From positions 4,030,001 to 4,094,000 of the forward strand of contig CM056878.1 in assembly GCA_029876055.1 (NCBI GenBank): a DNA stretch of 64,000 nucleotides, in the 5' to 3' direction. Below the pieces are notes generated by a model that saw only the letters and a list, made by a program, of their open reading frames with translations, made no database searches and was not told the DNA's origin. The position numbers and the translations under genes are program-made. The DNA comes from Madurella fahalii. Its lineage: Eukaryota; Ascomycota; Sordariomycetes; Sordariales. Positions 10,108-20,750 of the stretch are shown piece by piece; position 1 is the stretch's first letter; each line of letters opens with the position of its first letter.

Positions 10108-12413
10108 GGTTGCGGATGTTTGTCTGGGTTGCGAGCTGGTTTGGTGGGGGTGGTCTGATGCGGGAAGGTTATGGGCCCGAGACGGCTCTGGGAGGTGGTT
10201 GTGGTTGTGTTGAGGAGTCGGTTTGGCAAAAGTTTCGGTCTGACGGCGAGTTCCAGTTCGAGCGGCCGGAGGGAGGCTCCTCACGGGTGTTTATTAATAC
10301 TCCTGAGGTTGCCGGGTCCAATTTCCAGAGCGATTGCGTTGGGACAGCGCGTATCCCGTCTCGGCAAAGCTTGGACCCAGGCGGCGCCGCAACCGTCCCG
10401 AATGGGGTTGAGGCCCATCTCGTTTGTCTGCCAAGCCGCGACTATCGTGATGTAAATATGCCAAGACCAATGGTCGGGCCCGGGCCGCAAACTGTCGCGA
10501 GACAGGGAGACCCGGCTCCGGAATCAGGCCCGGGTCGATCCCTTGCCTCCGCTGAAAAAGGGGCTTCAACAAAGCAAGTGGAAAAGCACGGTTGGCTCTT
10601 GAGTGAGGTGGATTCAGGGGCCACAAAATCAAGGTAGTGTAGAACCCCACCCAAAACTGGAAGGCAACCAGCCTGCGGCTCGTGCTAGAACAGCACCGAG
10701 AACGCCGCCCTTCGTCCCTCGGCGTAATGTCTTAGATTCGGCGGCCGAGATTGAAGGTTGCGTGATACGGTACCACAGAAAGGGGCTGTTGGCTGTGACT
10801 GGGAAATTCATCACGACGTTCCAATCTCACATAATGGGGCCGTGTCACGCCGAGAGTGGGGACGCAGCTTGATCAGGTACACAGTGTTCTGATCCTCGGA
10901 AATTCTCTGCTGTCAATGGAGTCCCGGGTCTGCGGTCAGAGGGTTCGGCGGTAAAGTTGTGGAGCCCAACGGCAAGCCGCTGCATTCCCCTTGGCGAACG
11001 TCTACCGGGGCTGGGACTGTTGGCGCGCTGCTGACAACTCGAAAAGACTAGGTCCGGTACACAGTAGTCTTCACATGTGAGGATCGCCACGGGGCTTGTT
11101 GGATGGCAGAGAGATTGCCGTTCTCGGATCGGCGGATGGGGCCGTCGTGAGAGCCTCGACGAAAAGGGCATTATCACAGCTGTTGAGAACATCGAGCGCA
11201 GCGTGCAGACGATTTGAGCCGCTATCCCAACTATTGCAGCTATTGCAGCTATTGCAGCTATTGCAGGTATTGCAGCCAAGGAGCCGAGAAGTTTAAGTTA
11301 ATTAGGTACATGTGCCGGCCTTTTGATTCTGATCTTCAGTTCTTCCCGAACTCCGCAATGTTTCGGCCGAATGGACGAAACTAGGACGCCCCAGAAGCAA
11401 GTAATCGGCGCTGGAGCAGAAGCAAACTTGGATCGCTGAGACATGCAGCTCTCAACCCCGATGTCGGCATCCATAACGTCTAAAAAGAAAAAAAAAGAGC
11501 ATTATGTCTTCATTCAACTTGAACCCGACGGGGGTGTCTAAATCGAAAAGGGGAAATAGCGCCTCTTAAAGATACCGTAGAAAAGGTAATTTCCGCACAA
11601 GAAACAGCCCAACTTACTCATGGGGACTAACCAGCTTGCGGGGTATAGCTCCCTCCACGCAAGACCTCTCAGGACATCTTGGTCTAATTCACATATCTGA
11701 TATGATTGGGGAAGTCAAACAGAATCCGTGCGATAGCTTCCATGATCGACTGCGAGTTAGGGCTAGGGCGCAAAGCCCCAAGACCGTGGCGCAAACATCC
11801 CACACTCCTAAAATCCTAATGCAGACTCTGATCATTTCCCATAAGCAAAGAGGCAGCCCGCGTGCATGCGATGTCAACCAATCCCACTGTCAAATCATGT
11901 CATACGTGGTTGCCAGGATCGCGGCCCAAGAAGGCCGCGTAAGACCTGGTATATTTAGTACCAGGCCTCATCTCGGATATCTAGGCTTTTGAAACCTTAT
12001 GAAAAGGAAGCGGGACATTCAAGACGTGAGTTTCCTTAATCATCCATGAACGGGCACAACATGTACGGACGGAACTAAGCATCTATCTGGGCATGTCGAG
12101 ACAAAGGGACGCGGCGGGTGTGAAACTCGCACAAGATCGTCATACGACCCCGTAAGCCTTCGTGCATCCGACCGATCCGTCCATCCTAACACGTAACCCG
12201 CTGATGATATCCTAGGTTACAGGTACCCTATGCAGGCAGTGTTGTCATTCGTTGTCAAGTCGGCGTTATGCTGAATTCGCTATTCCCGATGCGTGCTGTT
12301 TGGCCCCCAAATTTAGCGACTCGGCGTTTCTGAGCCTCCAAAGTCTCCGAGTCCGGGCCGGAGAGGACCCGCGCCGCGAGAGAACTATTGGAAACCGGGC
12401 TCTTGGTGGTAAC
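10108..12413. other. Gene-free stretch, about 2.3 kb
   Basis: Upstream flank of both the small charged protein (minus) and the NmrA-like gene (plus). Open frames here are GC-driven or arise from the 9-bp repeat at 11.2 kb and show no family resemblance. No RNA gene seen. Confidence 0.45.
11231..11275. repeat. 9-bp tandem repeat, five copies
   Basis: CTATTGCAG four times exactly, then GTATTGCAG. On the minus strand it would encode an Ala-Ile-Ala run, which explains a spurious open frame there. Confidence 0.85.
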
Positions 12414-12421
12414 TATATAAG
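12414..12421 (+). promoter_or_regulatory. TATA box of the NmrA-like gene
   Basis: TATATAAG lies about 80 bp before the ATG at 12498, a usual spacing for fungal promoters. The leader between contains the CA-rich stretch CGCCAACACCACCAAAA just before the start. Confidence 0.5.
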
Positions 12422-12497
12422 GTTACCTTAGGTGTCTTGTATTCGGGACTATAGAGTCTGCCCTGCATATTCCGCTCCACCGCCAACACCACCAAAA

Positions 12498-13421
12498 ATG
12501 GCTACACCAAAGGTCTACGTCTGCAGTGCGACCGGTACCCAGGGCAATGCCTTGGCTCGTCAACTCAGGGCCATGGGATGGGAGGTCCGCACAACTACAA
12601 GGAACCCAACTTCGCCAGCAGCCCAGTCTTTGGCCTCGATTGGGGTCAAAGTATACGGCGGAGACTGGTACGACGCGGCAAGCCTCAAAGACGCCATCGC
12701 TGGCTGCAACTTGCTCTTCCTCAACATGATGCCCGACCTTCCCAACGTCGCCGGCGAGTTTGAAGCGGCGAAAAGCATCCTGCGCCTCGCCGAAGCGTCG
12801 GGCGTCACGCATGTGATTTACAGCGGCGGCATCCTTATCCCGAGCGTTTTGGAGTTCGCTCCGGACCACTTTGTCAGGCTAGCCTTCGAATCCAAGCTGA
12901 AGATCGAGCAGGCCGTCCGCACCTGGGGGTTCAAACATTGGACCATCCTGCGGCCCGGCTTCTTCATGGCCAACTTTCTCCCGCCCAAAGTGGGCCTCTT
13001 GTACCCCGGGGCGGTGGAGAGCGGCGTTTTCCGCGTGGCATTCCGCCCGGACACGGGCCTCACCATGGTCGACGAGCAAGACATTGCCGCCTTTGCCGTC
13101 GCCGCGTTTCAGAAGCCCGACAAGTTCCACGGCCAAGTGATTGACATTGTGGGGGAGATCGTCAGGGCCGATGAGGCGTTTGAGATGATTTCGCAGGCGA
13201 CGGGCCGTGACATCCGCCGAGTTTATCTGTCGGATGACGAGGCCAAGGAGGCTGAAGCCACCAACCCCTTCATCATTACACAGATCATCGCGCGCAGCAT
13301 GGAGGCGGTCGTCAACATGGACGAGATCAGGAGCTGGGCCGTTCCGCTGGGCTCTTTTGCGAATTTCCTGGCGCGGCAGAAGAAGGAATTCGAGGAGACG
13401 TATCTCGTCGGCAAGAAGTGA
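12498..13421 (+). CDS. NmrA-like NAD(P)-binding protein
   Basis: Intronless, 307 residues, starting MATPKVYVCSATGTQG. The N-terminal beta strand and GxxGxxA dinucleotide-binding loop (ATGTQGNA) identify an atypical short-chain dehydrogenase/Rossmann protein of the NmrA group (PF05368). RNPTS after strand 2 is where these proteins contact the phosphate of NADP. VKVYGGDWYDAASLKDAIAG is the typical strand 3-helix 3 segment, and THVIYSGG and HWTILRPGFFMANF are the later core strands. Members act as redox sensors of NAD(P)(H) balance or as reductases of small molecules; the sequence does not distinguish these. An in-frame upstream ATG at 12432 would add 22 residues but lies too close to the TATA box. 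Confidence 0.85.
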   Translation: MATPKVYVCSATGTQGNALARQLRAMGWEVRTTTRNPTSPAAQSLASIGVKVYGGDWYDAASLKDAIAGCNLLFLNMMPDLPNVAGEFEAAKSILRLAEASGVTHVIYSGGILIPSVLEFAPDHFVRLAFESKLKIEQAVRTWGFKHWTILRPGFFMANFLPPKVGLLYPGAVESGVFRVAFRPDTGLTMVDEQDIAAFAVAAFQKPDKFHGQVIDIVGEIVRADEAFEMISQATGRDIRRVYLSDDEAKEAEATNPFIITQIIARSMEAVVNMDEIRSWAVPLGSFANFLARQKKEFEETYLVGKK

Positions 13422-14023
13422 GGGCTGAGCTACCAGTGCCTGGGATAGGTCAGAAGATGAAGCGCATGCAGGCTCTTGGCTCCATTTGTATAGCCCCGTG
13501 GCGGAAGTTTCGTTGCAGGTTGGTCCCTGTGCCATGACGACGGCTGGAGTTCACCCAAATCATAAAATAGCCTTTGGAGGCTATGGTGAGCAAAGACGGA
13601 GCGCACTACATGTATGGTGCTGTATCAGTACCGAGCCATTCAAGTTTTACCCAGGCAAAAAGAGTGGTGATGAAGGGAAAACCCATTTTTCTCGCTCGCT
13701 CGGTGGGAACACAATTCAAACGCTAAAGTCACTACGCTTGCTTCGCTTACTTCCTTCTTTTCTTCCTTTGGTCTAATTAGGTGCTCAGTATCGTTATCGT
13801 TACTTTTGTTGATTCCCTCGTGCCCGTAACGCTCAGCATGCAAAAGTGTTAAGTTGCGATAGCTGAGGAGCGAACGCCTAATAAGGTTGTAATCGAATAA
13901 TTAAAACGTCCCCACATTTGGTACCGTACGATTCCACTCCAGCCGACCCATCCGTTTCGTCATGTTTGAAAAAGCCATTCAACTGTCGTCGCTCACTGCC
14001 GCTCGCCAGCCAAACAACCGCGA
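13422..14023. other. Intergenic, about 0.6 kb
   Basis: 3' flank of the NmrA-like gene and leader of the next gene. It has a pyrimidine-rich tract near 13.74 kb and no supported coding sequence. Confidence 0.4.
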
Positions 14024-14620
14024 ATGGATGTTTCTGAAGATGACGAAGGTAAAATCATGTGCTTCAAAAACATGCGTGGTAGCAGTGGTCACTAATTCCC
14101 TCTCCCCTCTTGCAAAGACTGGCGCCGGAATGCCGAAGCGCTCGCTGCGATGCAGCGCGCCCTCGAGAATCTCCAGTGGACAATAGGCCATCACTACCGC
14201 GATTCAATCCGGGAAATCAACGGTGCCGTCGCCGACATGACTCTGAGCTTCGCCATGTGCATCCACGCTCTCTTCGGCGAGGCGGGCCATGTCGAGTCCG
14301 GAGGTGTGGCCGCTATCATCCAGATCCTGTCTCGGTTCGCCAGCGACCTCGACGACGAGATGTGGCAAATCTTGGCCGACTCGGTAAGCAGCGAAGACCA
14401 GAGGGCCGCAGCTCGTCGTGAATTCTACGAGCGTGTCATAGGCAACATCATGGGTCCGCTGGCGGCGCTCTTGCACGCGTTTCCGCACATCATCCTCTGG
14501 GAGAAGTGCGTCATGTATGCCCTCCACCTGATTTGGAAGCTGTGCATGCACCTTCGACAACACGCCTTTGCTGCATATCTGCATCATGGTGGGCGTCGCC
14601 CCAGGCGGGCCAGTCTATGA
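14024..14620 (+). CDS. Hypothetical protein, 175 aa, two exons
   Basis: Exon 1 is only 25 nt (14024-14048, MDVSEDDE). Intron 14049-14117 has donor GTAAAA, a CACTAAT branch site and acceptor AAAG. Exon 2 (14118-14620) continues in frame as DWRRNAEALAAMQRALENLQ. The protein is acidic at the start, then mostly helical and amphipathic, with a hydrophobic stretch near residues 125-150 (GPLAALLHAFPHIILW). No signal peptide and no known family. The short exon joins cleanly and removes the need for the internal ATG at 14150, which is the main reason for the model. Confidence 0.5.
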
Positions 14621-15145
14621 ATGAACCGAGGGCATCTCCGAGTCTGATTGTACCTACATAACCTTGCAAGCTATGGTTATGGTACTGCCTTTGTTGGGAA
14701 GTATACGGGGTACGGAAAGGCTTCTGACATGGATCCTCACATCACTTGTTGCTTTGGTACTGAAAGAGATCGATTTCAAGAACCATGACTCTGCACGGGA
14801 TCGGTCCTAATTCAATGTTGACGCTCAAAGAGGTCCGAGTTGTTGAGTAGTACTAAGCAATCCGGGTTCTGTTGTAGTTATAATTACTCTAAGTAGGCGC
14901 CTTTAAGTGCTGGTGATATAAAGAATGATCCTACGCGTTCAAAGAGAGCTCCCAGACACAACTCATTGAACCTGGTCAGAGCATAGAGAAAGCCGTGGTA
15001 GCATGTGGAATGAGCCTTGTTATTTGATTGCCCATTTCAAAGATCGCAGAAGCTAGGGAGATGAGGCATAAGTACCTTAGTGGAGAGCTGATGAGACCCA
15101 ACATCAGCTGGCCGTGTGACATTCAAGCCTGGCCAGTCCTGTTTG
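14621..15145. other. Intergenic, about 0.5 kb
   Basis: AT-richer than its surroundings, with no ATG-initiated frame of note. If the open frame that follows has a missing first exon, it should lie here, but I could not find it. Confidence 0.35.
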
Positions 15146-15592
15146 ATGCATCTCGGCAAAGCACTTATCGGCCCTCCTATTGAAGATGTTGAAACTCTAC
15201 ACGCGCACCACAATCCTGGTAGACTTGCATTTCACAATCTACTGGGAGTCGGGACGATGTGGCCAACAGTTCCCCCCGCAGCATTTGCGGTCGACGTCAT
15301 CACGGAATCTCCGGATCTATTTCTCCAATCTCTTGACTTGAGTTGCTTGGACCGCATCCGTGCTGCCACCAAATACACCATTTACAGCTTCGGGAAGCCC
15401 GTCAACTACGAGGCGGAGCGCTCATTAATCTGGAAGGGACTCGAGGATTCTAGACTCTCGATGAGGGGGTTGAATGCGACCGAGTTTGACAACCAGCTCA
15501 AGTTGATGAGGAAGAGAGGCTATCAGGATCATATCCGCGTCGAGATGGCGGTTGAGATTGAGGCTGGAGACGAACTGCGCAATAGGGCCTGA
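15146..15592 (+). CDS. Possible hypothetical protein or orphan exon
   Basis: An open frame of about 165 codons (15095-15592) with coding-like third positions. Its first ATG is at 15146 (MHLGKALIGPPIEDVE). The upstream part is also open, and a CATCAG acceptor near 15107 suggests a lost or unseen 5' exon. Residues such as TKYTIYSFGKPVNYEAERSL look like folded protein, but I recognise no family. Could be a gene fragment. Confidence 0.3.
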   Translation: MHLGKALIGPPIEDVETLHAHHNPGRLAFHNLLGVGTMWPTVPPAAFAVDVITESPDLFLQSLDLSCLDRIRAATKYTIYSFGKPVNYEAERSLIWKGLEDSRLSMRGLNATEFDNQLKLMRKRGYQDHIRVEMAVEIEAGDELRNRA

Positions 15593-16880
15593 CTGAAACG
15601 GGAATCCAGCAACTGCCGACAACACAGCCTAGTGAAGGAGCATCGACCTGCATGCGAAACGGGGAATCTTTCAGCCCCCGGCCGTGTTGAAGGTACCGAG
15701 AATGTGAGCAGGCTGGTCTTGGATGGGATATCTGCTTGATAAACGTCTCAAGGTCTGCGCCGTCAACAGTGCGCTGGGCTGGGATCAGGGGTAATCAGGG
15801 GTGATAGGGACGAGCTCATACGCGGGAGAGCTGCAGCAACACAACACACTGCAATACAACAGTCCTCGGACCATGTCTCTGATTGAATTTGTTTTCGTGC
15901 CGGAGATCGGTGGCCGAATAGCAGTGTCCGCCGGGGCGGCAGCAGCGCCGCCTCGGAGAATGTCATAGCACTGGTAGCAGGCGTCTTGCAGCAACGTAAA
16001 TGCATACGTGCCAAAGATTAGCAGCAAGTCCAAGGGAGTGAGTGAAACCCTACAGGCGTGCGGTTCGCTTTGTAATGTCCCGAATGGATACTACTGGCTG
16101 GGTAGCCCGCTTGGCATGCCACCATCGATGCAGGAAGACGGCCTGCAGGATTAGCAGCATCTTGGCCCAGCGATCAGGAAGAGGAGAGCGTTCTGGAATG
16201 ACGCTGTGATGCAGCCCCCTCCCCCGGGGGGGGGGGAACAAGTAATACAGTAATACTGTGTCAGCCGGTTCTCGGACTCGCTATACTATTTTGGCAATCG
16301 GCATTCAGCCGGGCATGACCCTAAGCCGTCCATGCATCGTAGCTGAGCGGAGTTCGCGCGGGAGACACATCTGACTCTGAACCTGTTAGGCCCGTGGCTG
16401 AGGTCGGCACTAATGATTTTGTGAAGCAAGTTCGGCGACGGACGAAAATTCGCCCCCGCCATCCGACTTTCTTCTCATGTCTCGGGTAACACAAGCACGG
16501 CGTACACGCATCAAGCGCGGGTAGCGGAGGGACGAAACGGCCCCATCCGAGACATTTGGGCCTCTGCTCCTGCCAAAGCTGAAGCCGCTCAGTGCCATTC
16601 GGGTCCGAGTCAGCACTTCGTGCAGCCGTCTTCTAGAGACACGCCCTCTGGTGCGGAAGATGCTGCAGCGGCCTCCGGACCCGCTTTGATTCGCTCGAAT
16701 TTCTGTCTGGCGAAGGGTTCCACAACGAAACTTCTCCAGGCAAGGCCCGCCGGTGTGCCTAGAAGAATTACCTCATCGCCTCGGCCAAGCTGGATCTGTC
16801 GGTTGCCCTAGTTACCCTGCTTCCTTTTTCTTCATCTTTCCAGGAAACTCTCCGACAACCCTCTGACCTGAGCCACGTGG
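15593..16880. other. Intergenic, about 1.3 kb
   Basis: Mostly non-coding. On the minus strand 15785 to about 16060 there is a coding-like frame (FGTYAFTLLQDACYQCYDIL, ending LVPITPDYP) without an ATG or a clear acceptor. A C6-G11 run lies near 16.22 kb. Confidence 0.4.
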
Positions 16881-18163
16881 ATGGATCGGGATGGATATGG
16901 GCGTCTCATCGATCGGCTCGCAATAAACTCGCCCGAGTGGGGACTGGACACCTCCGAGAAAATCAACCGCGCGGCTCCCGAAGCGAGGCCGCGGCTCCGC
17001 CACCCGCCTCGGCACCCAAACCGAGACGCGGGCATGAGTCAAGGAACGGAAAGCGACCGTGCGGAACTCCGGGACTGGGGTGCTAACGCCGATAACAGGG
17101 GATATCTCCCCCGTGAGTCCCGGCAAACGATGGCCGGGTCGGGCGCGAGCTACCAGCAAGCCTCGGCGTCGACGGCGGCACCACCGATACCGACGTACCA
17201 TGCGGGGCCCCTGCCGGCGCCGCCGGATATACAAATGGGGGACGTTACGCTTGATGATGAGGACCCCGCAGCCGCGGCCTTGGCATCCGAACAGTCGGGC
17301 GAGGAGTCAGCCGTGCTCTCGGAATACCCCTATTCCGTGTACAACCCCGGGACGTGGACGGCGGCCGACGATAGGACGCTCATGCTGGCCCGGTCCCGGG
17401 GCCAGAACTGGGCTGACCTGCAGCGGGCGCACTTCCCTACCAAGACGGCCAACGCATGCCGAAAGCGATACGAGCGCCTGATGGAGCGCCGGGGGATGCA
17501 GGACTATAGCACGCGGAGGATGGAGATGGTGGCTCACGAGTACATGAATATGCGCAAGGGGATCTGGTCAGGGCTGGCCGAGCGCGTCGGGATGAAGTGG
17601 GAAATCGTCGAGGCTCTGGTAGGGTGTGGGCCAACCCTCGTGTTTTTTTCGTTCTCTTCTCTTTTCTTTTTTTCTCTGGAGACTAAGTTCTAACGCGCGG
17701 CGTATAGTGTATGTCTGCTGGCCTTCGGACCATTCAATCCAACGCCCGGTCCTACACAAACCGAGCTCGGCGGGACAACAGACTATCGCAGAGGACGTGG
17801 GGTTCCCGGGAGGATGCCGGGCCCGTACCCCTTCCATCCGGTCCGGTAGGGACGGAGTTTGGAACCGCCTTTGTGAGGCCTCGGCCGGAAGAGCGCGGCA
17901 CCCTGGGAAGACTCCCTTCGGATGCAGATGGGAACAGTCGAAGCGGGGCGAACCTCATGCCACCTCCCCCGTTGATCCACGCCACCGGTGCCCCTTTCAC
18001 AGGGACCCTGCCCCCTATCCCGCAGATGCCCTTTCCGCCGGACGCCAACCGTAGGTCAAACCTAGGGAGTGGACCGTTCGGGCCGACTGGACCACCAGAA
18101 GAGCCCCCACCAGCAGGCAGGGGCTCAGCGTGGCAGGGACCACACTTTCGGGGACCTTTATGA
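16881..18163 (+). CDS. Myb/SANT-like DNA-binding protein
   Basis: Two exons, 16881-17618 and 17708-18163, with an 89-nt intron (GTAGGG to TATAG), both phase 0; 397 residues. The N-terminal 150 residues are low-complexity, Pro- and Ala-rich and acidic near the end. Residues about 158-203 form a single Myb/SANT repeat (WTAADDRTLMLARSRGQNW, then FPTKTANACRKRYERL) with the spaced aromatic residues of helices 1 and 2. A second helical block (GIWSGLAERVGMKWEIVEAL) follows and reads through the splice site into CMSAGLRTIQSNARSYTNRA, as in related fungal one-repeat Myb proteins. The C-terminus is Pro/Gly-rich. Presumably nuclear; targets unknown. Convergent with the next gene, about 100 bp apart. Confidence 0.8.
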
Positions 18164-18262
18164 TAAATACAAGTAGAAGTCTGGTACTAGAACTTACACT
18201 GTCAAATTAGCCGCAAGAAGCGTCAATTCCCCCGTTTGCCAAAGACTCACTTGCCGCTCCCT

Positions 18263-18906
18263 CTACCGCCGAACTCCCCCTCCCGGCATGAACATTGCCA
18301 ACACGTCGCCCGACCCCTTCTTCATCTCAGGCATGTCCAGAAACAGCCTCCTCGTGCTCGCAATCTCCCCCGCCACCGCCCGCGCTCTCTTCCCGACCTC
18401 TTCCCTTGCCGCCTCGGTGAAGTCCGGAAAGCCCGACCGCCTCCTCGCCGAGGCAGCGTAGTCGGCCGGGTTGCCCCCTTCCCCCGCTTTTTCTATACCA
18501 CCAGCACTGCCACTACCACCACCATCCCTCCAGAACCCCAAAGCCTCCCTCAGCCGCTCAAACAGGCCCCCAGCCATCAGGATCACCATAAACATGTAGC
18601 CCGCCACCGCCACCTCGGCGGGCGGGGCGAACCCGCCGATCCGGAGCTGGGGCAGCGCCAGCGCCAGCTTCCGGCCGTCCAGCGGGGCGGCGGTCGAGTG
18701 GTGAGCGATGCAGGTGCGCATGTGGGTGAAGATGAGCGAGTAGATGTCGAAGACGCGGTCAGCGCACGAGAGGAGCAGGAGCGTCGTCGCCTGGTCCACG
18801 GGCGGGTTGGCGGGTGTGCTGGCGGTGGCGGTGGTGGTGCTGCTCCTACTGTTGCTGCTACTGCCGCTACTACTGCAACTACTACTACTACTGGTACTTT
18901 GGGGGA

Positions 18907-18944
<38 letters not shown>

Positions 18945-19753
18945 GTACTGCTGATGGGGCACGGGGAAGGGGTTGGGTAGAGGTGGGAGGTGATCTCGAT
19001 GAGAGACTGGGTCAGGACGAAAGTGGAGTCGATGGGGAAGAGGCGGGCGTCGGAGAGGGAAGGGAGGATGGTCGGCTGGTTGCAGGCCGGGGGGAGGAGC
19101 TTGAAGTGTTCGTAGAGCTTTACGTTTAGGTCGGCGAGTTGGCGGATGTAGGGGCCCGGGTCTGCGGTTGCTGTGGTTGTGGCTGACGGCGCATTGCTGC
19201 TTGGGCCGGTGGTGTTGGAGAGGAGGGACGTGGTTCCCGATGACACCTCGAGCCCGGGCTCGCGGGTTTCACACAAGGGAGTCATGAAGCCGCTGAAGAA
19301 ATCCCATGCCACATTCGGGTTGATAAGACCGGTTTGCATGTTGAGATCGTCAAATGCTGACCACCCCATCAAGCTGGCTGGATTGAACGAGTCGCCGCAG
19401 AACTGTAGAGGCGGTACGCCATTGCCATCAGGTCCGTTCTCACCGACGGACGACGTCTGGCCCCCCACGTCCGGATATGGAAAGGGTAGAGCGTCTTTGT
19501 CGGGATCGAAATGGAGACCCTGATCGTCTGGGGTTTCAGGCTCCGAATCCACTGACTGGGAGGCTTGTGAGGATGCAACGGTGCGACTGGCGGCGCGTGG
19601 CGTTCGGCGCTGGCGTGGGCTGGAGACGCACACTGCATTTAGGCGTGTGCAGCGCACGCAGTCGCCCTGGCCCCCCGGTCGCTGGCATCGGAGTTTTTGG
19701 AAATGGCAGCGGTCGCACGCAAGGCGATTCTGGGGAATGGTGCGTCGAGGCAT
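18263..19753 (-). CDS. Zn(2)Cys(6) transcription factor, AflR-like layout
   Basis: Intronless, 496 residues, starting MPRRTIPQNRLACDRC. The binuclear zinc cluster is complete: Cys 13, 16, 23, 32, 35 and 42, spaced C-x2-C-x6-C-x8-C-x2-C-x6-C, with the basic residues of the DNA-contacting helix (HFQKLRCQR). An Arg/Ser linker, a long acidic/Gly region and a C-terminal domain (residues about 200-480) follow. The segment LLSCADRVFDIYSLIFTHMR resembles the C-terminal helical domain of AflR-type regulators. A run of 11-12 Ser, encoded by a CTG/CAG repeat, interrupts that domain. No biosynthetic gene cluster is adjacent, so the target is unknown. The frame is open upstream, but this is the first ATG. 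Confidence 0.85.
18908..18941. repeat. CTG/CAG trinucleotide repeat, about 11 units
   Basis: Perfect GCT repeat on the plus strand, read as Ser codons in the zinc-cluster gene. More interrupted Ser-coding repeats continue on the 5' side (plus strand). Confidence 0.9.
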
Positions 19754-20750
19754 TGGGTAAAGGTAAGGTAACGAAGGCTGATTGAATTCACGGGAAGGTC
19801 TAGCGTCTTCTGGCTTGATGGGAGTTGGGCGACCGACACGTCCTGAAGGATGGGAATTCAACTTTGGCTGGAGGAAAACGCCGAACCCGAACAACGCCGA
19901 AGCTCCTTAAAGGTACAGTACAGTACAGTACAAAACGCCGAACTTACCAAGAGTTGGAGCCAAACATGGGCGCTGCGCCGCAGAGCAACGCCAAGCGCTT
20001 TCAACGCCAAACTCCATGTTCATGCGCCTTTCGTAATTGATGTGTAATTATACACCACGCAATCATTGATACAAGAAGATCAATCTTGTCTATTATATCT
20101 ACTAGCCTGATCTATTCTCTGAACTTCTTAAATATCCCTATATTTAAAGCTTTAATAAAGCTATCTGCTAATATTGAAATGATGCAGAAACACACATCTA
20201 CACCCACATACCCACCAAAACAAGGGGGAGGGCAAAGACGGTCCAAATGCCAGACAGACAAGATAGACAAGACAGTCCAGGCGACACCACCACAAATTGG
20301 GTCCCTGCAGCCTAAACAAGGTCAAAACAACATGTGCAGATAGAGCTCCCTCTGGTCAGAATGAGATCACTTTGCACGCAAAGAAAGCTCGTCAATTGAG
20401 CCTGCAACAGGTGTGCAAAGAGTGCTGAATTCATTGTTCTGTCTAAGGAGCAATGGCTAGGATGGCTCTACTTATGGCGCAAAAGAAAAATGGCCTACGG
20501 CAAGTTCCAGCCCCCAGGGCACCATCCCAGCAACTGTGTCCCTCTGACCAGAGGGACCCTGCCCTCTGGGGATTGTTTTTCCCCAACTCACTACCTATAG
20601 TTTTAACGAGTTTAACTTATTTAGGTATCTATATATTTTTCCCTAACGTTAACCTAAGCTCTATTATTACCCAGGGTTATTATCATACGATTCTTCTACT
20701 CATTTCCTAATAACTTATATAAACAACCGGGGCTATATACTTGGTCATAG
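19754..20750. other. AT-rich non-coding stretch at the edge of the decayed block
   Basis: Contains CAGTA repeats near 19.92 kb, AT-rich DNA at 20.05-20.18 and 20.58-20.75 kb, one copy of a dispersed repeat, and a 13-bp inverted repeat (CCCTCTGGTCAGA at about 20348 and its complement at about 20541). No gene supported. Confidence 0.5.
20180..20285. repeat. Dispersed repeat, copy 1
   Basis: A segment of about 105 bp with the same order of motifs as 37592-37695: ACACCTACACCCACAT, CCAAATGCCAGACAGACA and GACAAGACAG..CCAGGCGA. The copies differ by substitutions, many of them C/T or G/A, and a small indel. Both copies lie on the plus strand in AT-rich intergenic DNA. Neither carries coding sequence, so this is probably a remnant of a transposon end. 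Confidence 0.7.

Noticed and set aside
10845..11279. 144-codon minus-strand frame starting with an Ala-Ile run
   Set aside because: The start is created by the 9-bp tandem repeat and the rest has no protein-like pattern.
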